From Bathymodiolus japonicus methanotrophic gill symbiont (GTDB lineage: Bacteria; Pseudomonadota; Gammaproteobacteria; Methylococcales; Methylomonadaceae): 64,000 nt of DNA. Position numbers and translations under genes: made by a program. This document shows, piece by piece, positions 9,326 to 18,363 of the stretch. Where the stretch lies: positions 62,001 to 126,000 of the forward strand of contig NZ_BLYC01000001.1 in NCBI RefSeq assembly GCF_019721995.1, given 5' to 3'. How positions within the stretch are numbered: the stretch's first letter is position 1; each line of letters begins with the position of its first letter. A model generated the notes under the pieces. That model did no database searches. It was given only the letters and a program-made list of their open reading frames with translations, and was not told the DNA's origin.

Positions 9326-10368
9326 GCGGTAGAAGAAAAGAGTGTCGTTTTATTCGGTGATGAGGTGTCATTTGCTATGTGGGGTTCATTGGCACGAACC
9401 TGGGCTCCAATAGGAGAGCAACCCACAGTGAAAACATCAGGGATTCGAAAAGGGTTGGTACGATCGAACTCGAAGGAGGGAGTTTTCAATACCGAGAATC
9501 ATTGGCTTATGAGATAAAACCAAAGTCACTTAGACTTTTAAAAGAAGCTGGGCTGCCTCAAGAATTTTTAGCTATTCTTAAAAGCTTAAAAAATGAGAAA
9601 TATCCAACACAGAAGCTTTTTATGGAAGCGATATATTCTATTGCCGACAACGTCTTAATCGAGAGTTATAAGCCAATGATATTACAACACGCTGAAACAT
9701 CTGGGCGTTTTAATGGTGAAAGCTATGTTGAGTTTTTAACACAATTGCTGGCTTATTATAAAGGCAAGATTATTCTAATTGAAGATGGTGCCCCGTATCA
9801 TGGAAGCGGTGTTATTAAGGAATTTAAGTTAGCTAATGTAGATCGTTTGACAGTAGAACGTCTCCCTGCGTTCTCGCCCGCTGTCAGCCCCGGACGGGCT
9901 GATAGTCTCCAGAAGGCGCAGGGAAATTTGCCAATCCGAAGTGCGCGATAGCGCGCGAGGGAGGCTAAAATTTTATCCCGAATAGCCGTAGAGCCATTTG
10001 TGGTAGCCATGACTGAGCTGCTTTGTGCTCAGTCTGTGGCGGACGCAGGGCGGCTGGAGCATCTCCTATTCGCTGCGTAGGTGAACGAATTACGGCGACA
10101 GGAGTCCCAGAATTTCGTGAGGTAGCATGGCGCGCCTGGGATTTTAATCCGATTGAGAAATTATGGAAAAATACGAAACGCGATTCGACTCATATGAAGT
10201 ATTTTAAAACTTTTGAAGATCTTCATGATTCAGTTGTGCAAACTTTTAACACTTATATGCATGATGCCAGTAAAGTGATTTGTGTTATGCAAAAATTGCG
10301 GGAAGATTTCGTTGTTACCGCCTAAGTTTAAGCGCTCCAAATTTGGAAATTATTTATCTGAGAAACTA
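9326..10368 (+). pseudogene. IS630-family transposase fragment, frameshifted and split
   Basis: This copy matches the second half of the IS630 transposase at 57341-58630. It begins at AVEEKSVVLFGDEVSF and lacks the N-terminal part. A 10-bp deletion relative to the other copy near 9457 shifts the frame just after GIRKGL. R260 copy 2 sits at 9879-10138. The C-terminus (DFNPIEKLW to VVTA) resumes after it and stops at 10325. The IS end TTTCTCAG-type repeat runs to 10368 and is followed by TA, the family target. Confidence 0.88.
9879..10138 (-). mobile_element. R260 structured repeat, copy 2 (in IS630)
   Basis: A complete 260-bp copy, reversed. The empty site is directly visible in the other IS630 copy near 57525-57540. 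In element orientation it reads aatcc/ggcga, and the two sides rejoin with no gained or lost base. This is one of the cleanest demonstrations of insertion without target duplication. Confidence 0.93.
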
Positions 10369-10370
10369 TA

Positions 10371-10988
10371 GCATGGCAATGGCTCCAGGGTTAATAGTCA
10401 TTGGCAAGGTTGTCACAAACCGGTGAAGTTTTCCGGTTTCTGGGTCACGGTAATCCACCACGTTAAATTTGATGCCCTTGTTTTCGTACACACTGTATGC
10501 TTCAACCCCTGTATTGATCTCATGGCGGGAGTCAAAAGGGATAGACTCAACCAGAGTCGCAATTGAATTTTCTTTTAGCATTGAAATCATGTAATTAGCA
10601 TGTCGTTTCTGCCGATCCCACCAGACAAAGTCGGTGACGGCTTTATCGTAGACATAGAGATGTTTCTGAGAGCTGTTATTTCCCTTGTTTTGCTTTTCAA
10701 TATGATCTCGTAACACAGGTATTTCTTGATGTCTCTGAGTTTCGTTTGTCACCAGACAAAGAAATCTGAGCAACCCACTTCTGAGATTCAACGCGTAAAT
10801 CCCCCCGGCCGCATAAACTTTCCCCTTGCTGTTTTTTCAGTATGGCAGGCATGATCAATAAAATGTCCATCCGCCGCTTCTATGGTGTATTCGTCAAGTT
10901 CCGGGAATGCTTTAAGATAATCAATGCCTTGCGATAGCAGTGTTTCAGCGTGAAGATGATAGCTCTGCTGTTCAAATGCCTCAAGCAT
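10371..10988 (-). pseudogene. IS4-family transposase internal fragment
   Basis: This segment matches the middle of the complete IS4-family transposases at 29121-30679 and 48083-49921, from MLEAFEQQSYHLHAE to PMTINPGAIAML. One A is missing in a run near 10828, so the frame breaks at the ACHTEK segment. The left edge is cut by the IS630 end. The right edge is fused to IS3 orfA at the codon for Met in MLEAFEQQ. Both IS ends are missing, so it is a rearranged remnant. Confidence 0.88.
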
Positions 10989-11117
10989 ATTGTTGATTTG
11001 TGTTGCATGAATACCATATTTCGCGGTAATTTCAGCTCTTGTCTTTTCCCCTTTTAGTACGTCTAATACCACTTTTACTTTGGTTTGCGTACTATGCTTC
11101 TTCCGATTTATGGTCAT
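10989..11117 (-). pseudogene. IS3-family orfA, N-terminal fragment
   Basis: The 43 codons from the ATG at 11117 encode a typical IS3 orfA helix-turn-helix start (RKKHSTQTKVKVVLDVLKGE, then EITAKYGIHATQIN). The frame then runs straight into IS4-family sequence, so the rest of orfA and the frameshift region are lost. Confidence 0.82.
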
Positions 11118-11353
11118 TTCTTAATCCTCAGTTTTGAGGGCAAGATTCTATCTTAAATGCTGGTCTAGTTTTTGGGGATCATTATAGTTTTTTTAGAGCT
11201 TCTCTATTATTTTTTAGTATATCTCTTGTATATCGGGAGTCTACGCATGATGATAAATTCTCTGATAAATAACAAAACAGGAAAAAATCCTATATTTTTT
11301 GTGTTTCTTAGCGCTTACAATTTGGTTTTTTTTAATCTAGAATTATAAATAAA

Positions 11354-13663
11354 ATGATTAACAAAATCGTACCTTGTAGCGTTATCTTGTTATGCGTCAC
11401 CACAACGACACACGGAGCCGAGGAGGAGCCTGAAACAGCACAGCGAATCGAGCTGGAAACATATAATGTGGTTAACACCACACCCTTGGGAGCCGGGATT
11501 TCGCTAGATAAAGTCACTACTAATGTGCATGTGATGACAGCCGAGGATATGGCGCGGGCGCAAAGTATTTCGATTGCAGATTATATGAATCAGTATATGG
11601 GGAGTGTTAGTGTCAACGATGCACAAAATAACCCTCTGCAGCCCGATATTCAGTATCGGGGATTTACTATTTCGCCACTAATGGGCCTACCTCAAGGGCT
11701 GTCTGTGTATACAAATGGAATCCGCTTTAATGAGCCATTTGGTGATTCGGTGCACTGGGATCTGATTCCCAAAGGGGCAGTCGAAAGTATGACTCTGCAA
11801 GGTGGGCCTAATCCGGCTTACGGTTTGAATAGTCTGGGTGGCGCAATTGCGATAAAAACTAAAACAGGATTTACTGCGCCTGAACACAGCCTAACCCTAA
11901 GCGGTGGTTCATGGTCTAGGCATAATGAAGAGCTGACAAGTGGCTGGAATAATGGCGAATTTGCTTATTTCCTTGATCTGCAGTACTTCCATGAAGAGGG
12001 CTGGCGTGATTTTTCCCCAAGTGGCGTGTTTAATGGTCTGGGTACTTTAAGCTGGCGCGGTGATGATGGACAATTAAATCTAACTCTGGCGGGTGCCAAT
12101 AGTAGCTTAATCGGTAATGGTGCAATACCAGTAGAGCTAGAAGCAATTGACCGGGCAGCTATTTTTACGCAACCAGATAAAACCAGTAATCATTTTTTCA
12201 TGTCGGCATTAGATGGAAATTTATGGGTTAATAATGAGATTGAGTTAGCTGGAAATATTTATTATCGTAGCAATCGTATCGACTCTTTAAATGGTGATGG
12301 CAGTGAGTTTGAAGAGTGTGATGATCCGGGGTTTCTGTGTGAAGAAGGCAGTGACGAGATTGTCGAAGATATTAATGGCGAACCTATCTTGGCGAATGAT
12401 GAGGTTGAAGGGGGGACGCTAAACACGTCAGAAACTGATCAATGGTCATTTGGTCTGGCATTGCAAGCAGCATTTAATCAAAGGCTCTGGGGGCATGAAA
12501 ACCAGTTTGTTATTGGCAGTAGTTACGACCTCAGTCGAGTGGCTTATAGTGCAGATACTGAATTAGGTTCTCTAAATAATGAGCGTGGGGTTATTGGCTC
12601 CGGCATTTTGGTCGATGAGTCGCGCGTTCGTTTAGATACGACGACCAATTCTTTCGGGACATTTTTCACCGATGTTTTTAATGTGACTGAAAAACTCGCA
12701 GTGAATGTGGCGGCGCGTTATAACATTGTTGAAATAGATATGCAGGATCGTTATGGAACAGCGCTGACGGGCAAACATAAATTTGGTCTATTTAATCCCG
12801 CAGCAGGATTAACTTATGCCTTTATGCCGGAAATTAATTTCTATGGTGGTTACAGTGAGTCACCGCGAGTACCCACACCGATGGAGCTAAGCTGTGCCGA
12901 CCCGAAAGACCCTTGTAAGTTGCCAAACGCCTTTATTGCTGACCCACCTCTGGATCAAGTGGTCGCAAAGTCCTGGGAAGTTGGGTTTAGAGGGCATTTT
13001 TCCAATGTGCTCGATGGTGGTGTCCAATGGAACCTGGGGTATTTTAATACTATTAATCATAATGATATTATTTTTCAAAGCGCGGGTAAGGCCAATAGTG
13101 CCGGATTCTTTGATAACGTCGGGCGTACTCAGAGACAGGGTGTAGAGCTAGGGCTGAACAGTTCGTTTTTTGATCGCTGGCGTATGGCTCTTAATTACTC
13201 GTATATTAATGCTGTTTACCTAACCCCCTTTACGGCACACAGTCCAAGTAACCCGTTTGCGGATGCCAATGGTGATATACAGGTGCAAAACGGTAGTCAT
13301 ATTCCGGGGATACCTGAGCATATCGTTAAATTTTCCTCGGATGTTGATATTATCGAGAGCTTGACCTTTGGCTTTAATGTGCTGTTTAACGCGGAGCAAT
13401 TCCTGCGTGGCGATGAGGCCAATCTGGATACTCCGTTGCGTTCCTTTGCGGTGGTTAATTTATACACAGAGTACCGCTTTAATGAGCACCTGACGATTTT
13501 CGGGAGGTTGAATAATTTGTTTAACGAAAAATATAATAATTTTGGAGCCTATGGCCAAACTGGTGATGTACTGGAAGGCATCGGAATTGCTGATCAGGAT
13601 ACCCGGTTTGTCGGAGTCAGTGCACCACGGGCTGGCTGGGTCGGTGTGAAACTAAGCTTGTAA
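11354..13663 (+). CDS. TonB-dependent outer membrane receptor
   Basis: This is a 769-residue outer-membrane receptor that would import a ligand using TonB energy. A signal peptide covers roughly residues 1-22 (hydrophobic run, then TTTHGAEE). A plug domain follows (about 50-165, with VHVMTAEDMARAQSISIADYM and PNPAYGLNSLGGAIAIKTK), then a long beta-barrel rich in alternating aromatic strands. The barrel ends with the TonB-receptor C-terminal pattern (RLNNLFNEKYNNFGAYGQ, ending GWVGVKLSL). Its ligand is not evident; there is no adjacent transporter, ferric reductase or Fur box that I can recognise. The stop codon TAA is the first triplet of a MITE-C copy. The gene stands alone between IS debris and a broken dehydrogenase. 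Confidence 0.88.
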   Translation: MINKIVPCSVILLCVTTTTHGAEEEPETAQRIELETYNVVNTTPLGAGISLDKVTTNVHVMTAEDMARAQSISIADYMNQYMGSVSVNDAQNNPLQPDIQYRGFTISPLMGLPQGLSVYTNGIRFNEPFGDSVHWDLIPKGAVESMTLQGGPNPAYGLNSLGGAIAIKTKTGFTAPEHSLTLSGGSWSRHNEELTSGWNNGEFAYFLDLQYFHEEGWRDFSPSGVFNGLGTLSWRGDDGQLNLTLAGANSSLIGNGAIPVELEAIDRAAIFTQPDKTSNHFFMSALDGNLWVNNEIELAGNIYYRSNRIDSLNGDGSEFEECDDPGFLCEEGSDEIVEDINGEPILANDEVEGGTLNTSETDQWSFGLALQAAFNQRLWGHENQFVIGSSYDLSRVAYSADTELGSLNNERGVIGSGILVDESRVRLDTTTNSFGTFFTDVFNVTEKLAVNVAARYNIVEIDMQDRYGTALTGKHKFGLFNPAAGLTYAFMPEINFYGGYSESPRVPTPMELSCADPKDPCKLPNAFIADPPLDQVVAKSWEVGFRGHFSNVLDGGVQWNLGYFNTINHNDIIFQSAGKANSAGFFDNVGRTQRQGVELGLNSSFFDRWRMALNYSYINAVYLTPFTAHSPSNPFADANGDIQVQNGSHIPGIPEHIVKFSSDVDIIESLTFGFNVLFNAEQFLRGDEANLDTPLRSFAVVNLYTEYRFNEHLTIFGRLNNLFNEKYNNFGAYGQTGDVLEGIGIADQDTRFVGVSAPRAGWVGVKLSL

Positions 13664-13834
13664 GGCAACACAATTAATAACCTGGCATGTTTAGGGTATG
13701 GCGCAGGATTTTTTTATTCGTCTTCAATACTCAATGTAGGGAGCATTGCAAGCTATGTGATCTGAGTTGCAACGCAGAAGGCGGATAAAAAGACAAGTTA
13801 GGGGCTGGCGGGTTATTTATTGCGAGTTGCCTAA
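13661..13834. mobile_element. MITE-C copy 1
   Basis: This is one of three dispersed copies of a roughly 150-170-bp repeat with ends close to TAAGGCAACTCGCAATAA and complement (others at 34140-34285 and 60526-60685). Internal stretches such as GCGCAGGATTTTT and the bases around CAACGCAGAAG are shared. The first triplet coincides with the stop codon of the TonB receptor. I see no reading frame. Confidence 0.7.
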
Positions 13835-13867
13835 TAAAGGTAGTGTATTTTAAGTGAAGTAACAGGC

Positions 13868-13898
13868 ATAAAAAAACCTGCGTGAAGCAGGTTCTTAA
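13868..13898. terminator. Probable intrinsic terminator
   Basis: A hairpin with arms AACCTGC and GCAGGTT, preceded by a run of A and followed by TTCTTAATA, could act in either direction. It is suitably placed after the TonB receptor gene. Confidence 0.55.
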
Positions 13899-14255
13899 TA
13901 ATGTAAATTTTATTATTTTTATTTTTAAATGGAAACTAAATCCTTTTTAAGCTTATTTGTTATTTTTTTTGTTAAGCCTCTCTTACCTCGTTGTCCCTGT
14001 TTTTCTTTACTTAAATCCCTCAAGTGGGACAAAGTATATATCAATAATTTAGTGAGTGTCTATCAAAAAAATGATATTTTGATTAAAAGAAGTTTCGCGT
14101 CGAAAGCATAATACAAAAACAAGGGTTTAATATTTTTTAGGGCTTAAAAAAGTGTGATGTAGCTGGCATTTTCTGCCTGATGATTATGCGCTGAATTATT
14201 TATTATGCTGCTGGTAAAGTTTAATGAGCGTCGCAGGATCCTGCTCTAAAAAACC

Positions 14256-14515
14256 CAGGCGCGCCATGCTACCTCACGAAATTCCGGGACTCCTGTCGCC
14301 GTAATTCGTTCACCTACGCAGCGAATAGGAGATGCTCCAGCCGCCCTGCGTCCGCCACAGACTGAGCACAAAGCAGCTCAGTCATGGCTACCACAAATGG
14401 CTCTACGGCTATTCGGGATAAAATTTTAGCCTCCCTCGCGCGCTATCGCGCACTTCGGATTGGCAAATTTCCCTGCGCCTTCTGGAGACTATCAGCCCGT
14501 CCGGGGCTGACAGCG
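14256..14515 (+). mobile_element. R260 structured repeat, copy 3 (in dehydrogenase gene)
   Basis: A complete 260-bp copy, forward on the plus strand. Flanks in element orientation are aaacc/gtggt. Excision restores the codons for NHGFLEQ of the host gene, with no target duplication. Confidence 0.92.
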
Positions 14516-15317
14516 GTGGTTGCCATGTAATTGCATGAGTTGTGCAGCCAGCGCCGACATCGGTGTGGCCGTAGACTGTCTATTCGCCAGGTCAGTCGCC
14601 ATATTAAGGTCTTTAAGTAAGGTTTTTACCCGCCATTTAACCGGTGTAAATTTGCCACTGGCCATTTCTGGGGCAACAATTTGTAGGGGCTTGGAATCGG
14701 CAAAGCCACCCGCCAAAGCGGTAGCGATCTTATTAGTATCTACCCCCGATCTTTCAGCCAAGGCGAGCATTTCTGCGATCACCAGGACATTGCAACTGAC
14801 AATCATTTGATTGCAAACCTTGGTGACCTGGCCGCTTCCTACATCACCCATATGCGTTAGCTGTGTGTAAAGTGGCTTTAATATGACTCTGGCAATATCA
14901 ACAGCTTTTTCCGTGCCGCCAGCCATAATTGCAAGACTGCCATTTGTTGCGCAGGCAACACCGCCCGAAACAGGCGCATCAACCCAGTCCATCGCACAAT
15001 CTTTATTTAATAGTTGAGCCAGTTGACGAGTGGTCTCAGGATGAGTGCTGGACAAATCAATGAGTAATTTATGCTGCTTACCCTGCGGCAGTATTTGCTG
15101 CTTAACTATATTTTCAACTATTGGCGTATCGGCCAGGCAAAGCAGGATAATATCGGATTGTGCAACTAAATCAGTAATACTGGCACACGGGATTGCTCCT
15201 GCCTGAGTGACAGCCTGCAGTTTTTCTGTTGTCCGGTTCCAGACATTTACACGGTAACCCGCCGTTAATAAACGCAAGGTCATAGGGTGACCCATCAGCC
15301 CAATGCCGATAAACCCC

Positions 15318-15612
15318 CGCTGAAAATCCTGGAAACGGAGCTTTAGCGAAGTGAAGATTTTTAGTCCGCGATAGCCGTAGGGCCGTTGTTTTGTCGGAGT
15401 CTGAGCGTTAGCGAAGGTGGAGACAAAATAAAAGGCCATCCGACACGGCGTCAAGTCATTTGGAGCCTATGTTCCGACCCCTTGTTGGGTCGGGACAAGG
15501 TGACGAGGACGAATCGGGGCCGCCGGAGGCATAAGTGGTCGCGTTAAGTTTTTGCTGCTTGCTTGGGCTGGGATGCCCAAAACAAGCTTTCGCAAAAATA
15601 GCGACTCCCCGA
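15318..15612 (-). mobile_element. R295 structured repeat, copy 1 (in dehydrogenase gene)
   Basis: A complete 295-bp copy, reversed. R295 starts TYGGGGAGTCGC and ends TGATTTTCAGCG. It contains strong hairpins, including arms CCGACCC/GGGTCGG and TTTTGTC/GACAAAA. Excision rejoins accca/ggggt and restores the eighth and ninth codons of the dehydrogenase (Gln-Gly). Confidence 0.92.
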
Positions 15613-15651
15613 TGGGTTGGTTTAGAGTCAGTCATAGATGATATAGGCAGA

Positions 15652-15972
15652 CTACTGGTCTTTTAATTTTACAGCGGTACCATAGGCTAATATTTCAGAA
15701 GCATTAGCCATAATAGCGCTGGTGGTAAAGCGAATATTGATAATTGCATCAGCACCGCGCTTGTCTGCTTCATCGACCATCCTCTGAATAGCGATATCTC
15801 GGGCTTCGGCTAACATTTCCGTATAGCCTGCGATTTCTCCGCCGATAAGCCCTTTCAGGCCAGCCATAAAGTCACGGCCCACATGTTTGGATTGCACTAC
15901 ATTGCCAGTGACAACCCCCATGTTTTCTATAATAGTTTTGCAAGGGATTTCAGGTGTAGTAGAAAATTGCAT
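15652..15972 (-). CDS. YbjQ-family (UPF0145) protein
   Basis: A 106-residue cytoplasmic protein of the YbjQ/UPF0145 family, whose members form pentameric rings of unknown function. The family pattern is clear: VTGNVVQSKHVGRDFMAGLK, then GGEIAGYTEML, then ADAIINIRFTTS and a final AYGTAVKL. Length is normal. It lies between the broken dehydrogenase and the M23 peptidase gene, all leftward; no functional link is evident. Confidence 0.9.
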   Translation of the reverse strand: MQFSTTPEIPCKTIIENMGVVTGNVVQSKHVGRDFMAGLKGLIGGEIAGYTEMLAEARDIAIQRMVDEADKRGADAIINIRFTTSAIMANASEILAYGTAVKLKDQ

Positions 15973-16010
15973 TTGGATTTCCTGTTTTTAAGTAAAAAAG
16001 TGTTTGGAGC

Positions 16011-16853
16011 TTATTGTGCGTCTTCAGTTTGTTTCACACATAGCTCTGGGACAAACAGAGCTGGATCTACCTTGGTTTTATTAAGATAAACATTCCAGTG
16101 TAAATGCGGGCCGGTAACGCGACCTGTTTCACCAACTTCACCGAGTTTTGTGCCTTGCTCTACTATTTGGCCGGCTTTAACTGATATTTTAGACATATGA
16201 AAATAGCCTGTTACCAGACCCTGCCCATGATCTAAAAACACGGTATTACCATTGTAATAATAGCTACCGGTATTGATGACCAGACCAGGCGCAGACGCGT
16301 TAATCGCTGTGCCAGTGGGCGCTGCAATATCCAGCCCGCTATGCGGGTTTTTAGGCTGGTTATTAAAAAAGCGCTTTAGTCCAAAAGGGCTACTTAGGCG
16401 ACCCTGGACTGGTATGCTAAATAATATGTCCTCAACCGGCTGCTCTGTCCAGGTGTTAAGGGCTTTATTAATTGCAGGGCGTTCGCTACTGATCCGCTCA
16501 AGGTCAACCGGGTTAGGGTTGACCATGCGTTTGTTCTTAATAGTAATATATTGCGCAGGGTAGTCTTTGTCCACAATATTAAAACTACGCTTCTCGTTTA
16601 GCCCTTCTGATTTTACCTGAACGGCATGTTTACCAGCCTTAGTGTTTAAGGGAATGCCCACTACTGCATACCATTGATGCTCATTTTCCAGTACCAGTAC
16701 GCGCTTACCCTGAAACAAAACTTCAGGCGCAGGGATTGCTACAGAGCCTAATTTGATATTGACGATGCCGCCGGGAACAGCCAGTTGTTTTGGAAGCACG
16801 CTACTGAGTGCTATTTGTGGTAGTAGTAATAAGCTTATGAGTATTTTATGCAT
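16011..16853 (-). CDS. M23-family (LytM) peptidoglycan peptidase, exported
   Basis: An approximately 280-residue exported zinc metallopeptidase likely to cut peptidoglycan cross-bridges in the periplasm. The start at 16853 (MHKILISLLLLP) is preferred over the upstream in-frame ATG because it begins a signal peptide and overlaps the end of xseA by 8 bases. The N-terminal half is a beta-rich domain. The LytM domain contains PHSGLDIA (first His and Asp ligands), NTVFLDHGQGLVTGYFHMS and GPHLHWNVY (HxH ligand pair). All expected zinc ligands are present. Translational coupling with xseA is likely. Confidence 0.9.
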   Translation of the reverse strand: MHKILISLLLLPQIALSSVLPKQLAVPGGIVNIKLGSVAIPAPEVLFQGKRVLVLENEHQWYAVVGIPLNTKAGKHAVQVKSEGLNEKRSFNIVDKDYPAQYITIKNKRMVNPNPVDLERISSERPAINKALNTWTEQPVEDILFSIPVQGRLSSPFGLKRFFNNQPKNPHSGLDIAAPTGTAINASAPGLVINTGSYYYNGNTVFLDHGQGLVTGYFHMSKISVKAGQIVEQGTKLGEVGETGRVTGPHLHWNVYLNKTKVDPALFVPELCVKQTEDAQ

Positions 16854-18198
16854 GATTAATTTCCTGTATCTGGCTGCTGATGGAGCCTGTTGCCAGGCGT
16901 GTTTTAATCGTTTGTCCAACGTTAAGCTGCTGGGTCGAGGTGATAAGTTTATTATTTTCATCGGTGCTTAAAGTGTAACCGCGATTAAGCGTTGCCAATG
17001 GGCTGACAATATTCAGTGTCTGGCTAAGATGAGCCAGTTTTTCGTGTTGCTCATGTAGCTTGTTTTTAATGTTAGAGTTTAAGCGGCTATTTAGATTCAG
17101 GTATTGGGCTTTAAGCTGCTCTACGGTATGCGCTGGATTATATTGCCATAGCCGGGCATGCTGTGTTTTGAGTTTTGCCTGTGCCTGAGCTAACTGGTTT
17201 TGCAGCGTGTTGCTAAGGCGTAACTCTAATTCATCCAGCCGTTGTGACATGATTTGCAATTGCTTGCCAGGATGCTGCAGTTGCAGGTTTTTAGTAAGCC
17301 AGTCCAGGTGTTGCGTAGCTTGTTGAATTTTATTATTTATTAACTGGCTTAAGCGCTGTTCATAGGCGATAAATTGTTCTAGCCACTGTTGTCTGTCCGG
17401 AGTGCAGTGTTCTGCCGCTGCGGTTGGTGTTGCCGCACGCAAATCAGCAACATAGTCTGCAATCGTGGTGTCGGTTTCATGGCCTATGCCGGTGATAATC
17501 GGAATACGGCTCTTATAGATTGCATTGGCAACCATGGCTTCATTAAAGGCCCATAAATCTTCCAGTGAACCACCTCCGCGGGCAAGCAATAGCACATCAC
17601 ATTCTTTACGCTTATTCGCGCTGATGATGGCCTGGTTAATGGCATATTTAGCTTCGTTACCTTGGACCATAACCGGATAGATAATCACCGGAATACTAGG
17701 AAAGCGGCGGGCAAGCACGGATAAAATATCGCGTATCGCAGCACCTGAAGGCGAGGTGATAATGCCGATCGCTTTAGGAATCAACGGTAATGGTTTTTTG
17801 TGTTCCGGAGCAAAAAGTCCTTTGTCCGCGAGTTTGACCTTAAGCTGCTCATAGGCACGACGCAGTGCGCCATCACCCGTCTCCTGCACCTGGCTCACAA
17901 TCAGCTGATAGTCTCCACGCGCCTCATACAGGCTGACATTTGCACTGGCCTGAATTTGCAGGCCGTTTTCAGGGATAAATTTTAGCTGTTGCGCCTGGCT
18001 TCTAAATAGCGCGCAACGCACCTGGGCACGGTCATCTTTTAATGAAAAGTATAGGTGGCCAGAAGCGGGGCGACTTAAATTAGAAATCTCACCAGTCACT
18101 TGTATGGAAAAAAAGTTCTGTTCCAGTAAGGATTTAACCTGACGATTAAGTTGCGAGACGCTATAAACTGTAGTGTTGGAAGTAGTTAATGCATTCAT
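16846..18198 (-). CDS. xseA: Exodeoxyribonuclease VII large subunit
   Basis: A 450-residue large subunit of exonuclease VII, which degrades single-stranded DNA into oligonucleotides. Residues 10-110 form the OB-fold (TGEISNLSRPASGHLYFSLKD). The catalytic domain follows (GIITSPSGAAIRDILSVL, LLLARGGGSLEDLWAFNE, GIGHETDTTIADYVAD). A long coiled-coil arm rich in Gln and Leu and a C-terminal segment (LNRGYTLSTDE) complete it. Length and motifs are standard. The small subunit xseB is not in the window. Confidence 0.96.
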   Translation of the reverse strand: MNALTTSNTTVYSVSQLNRQVKSLLEQNFFSIQVTGEISNLSRPASGHLYFSLKDDRAQVRCALFRSQAQQLKFIPENGLQIQASANVSLYEARGDYQLIVSQVQETGDGALRRAYEQLKVKLADKGLFAPEHKKPLPLIPKAIGIITSPSGAAIRDILSVLARRFPSIPVIIYPVMVQGNEAKYAINQAIISANKRKECDVLLLARGGGSLEDLWAFNEAMVANAIYKSRIPIITGIGHETDTTIADYVADLRAATPTAAAEHCTPDRQQWLEQFIAYEQRLSQLINNKIQQATQHLDWLTKNLQLQHPGKQLQIMSQRLDELELRLSNTLQNQLAQAQAKLKTQHARLWQYNPAHTVEQLKAQYLNLNSRLNSNIKNKLHEQHEKLAHLSQTLNIVSPLATLNRGYTLSTDENNKLITSTQQLNVGQTIKTRLATGSISSQIQEINHA

Positions 18199-18226
18199 AG
18201 CTTTGGTAGTTATTGCTCAGGCAATA

Positions 18227-18293
18227 GTAGGGCGCGGCTTTAGCCCGCTATATTAAGAAAGTTTTATATAGTTGGACTGAATCACTGCCCTAC
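18227..18293. repeat. REP-type palindromic repeat
   Basis: GTAGGGCGCGGCTTTAGCCC with a degenerate partner ending in TGCCCTAC, in the gap between the divergent xseA and gdx genes. Same class as 1937-2004. Confidence 0.7.
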
Positions 18294-18363
18294 AGAATAA
18301 ATAATTAAACAGATCTCCGAGTATTGTAAAATATTCCTTATTATCTGTATATTGATTGGAGTA

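Larger units (their letters stand above)
8179..11181 (-). mobile_element. IS3-family element, broken up by later insertions
   Basis: The inverted ends are CTCCCCATTGTCCAGACCA on the left (from about 8179) and, read on the other strand, TGATCCCCAAAAACTAGACC on the right (to about 11181). Inside, reading leftward, lie the orfA start (10989-11117) and most of orfB (8362-9276). The original roughly 1.2-kb element is now about 3 kb because an IS4-family fragment, a degenerate IS630, two R260 elements and a 49-bp hairpin occupy its middle. It cannot be functional. Confidence 0.8.
14196..15635 (-). pseudogene. 3-hydroxyisobutyrate dehydrogenase/tartronate semialdehyde reductase family gene, interrupted twice
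   Basis: The gene encodes a beta-hydroxyacid dehydrogenase that would reduce or oxidise a small hydroxyacid with NAD(P). Visible motifs are the Rossmann start GFIGIGLMGHPM, the DAPVSGG signature, the catalytic-Lys segment GSGQVTKVCNQ and the C-terminal helical domain. An R295 (15318-15612) and an R260 (14256-14515) lie within it in opposite orientations. Removing both gives one open frame of exactly 295 codons including stop. It starts at the ATG at 15635 (MTDSKPTQGFIGIG), passes through the join HGNHGFLEQDP and ends QQHNK at 14196. Length and motifs are then normal for the family. No other lesion is seen. Whether any functional product is still made is unknown; with the insertions in place the frame is broken. 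Confidence 0.9.

Noticed and set aside
13929-14111. 60-codon frame after the TonB receptor
   Set aside because: Low-complexity AT-rich sequence with no family resemblance and no ribosome-binding site.
14256-15612. R260/R295 as self-splicing introns
   Set aside because: Exact removal at both ends fits an intron, and the sizes would suit small group I introns. But copies occur in both orientations relative to the interrupted genes, some in non-coding DNA, the exon borders lack the U before and G at the end typical of group I, and no group II features (GTGYG start, AY end) are present.
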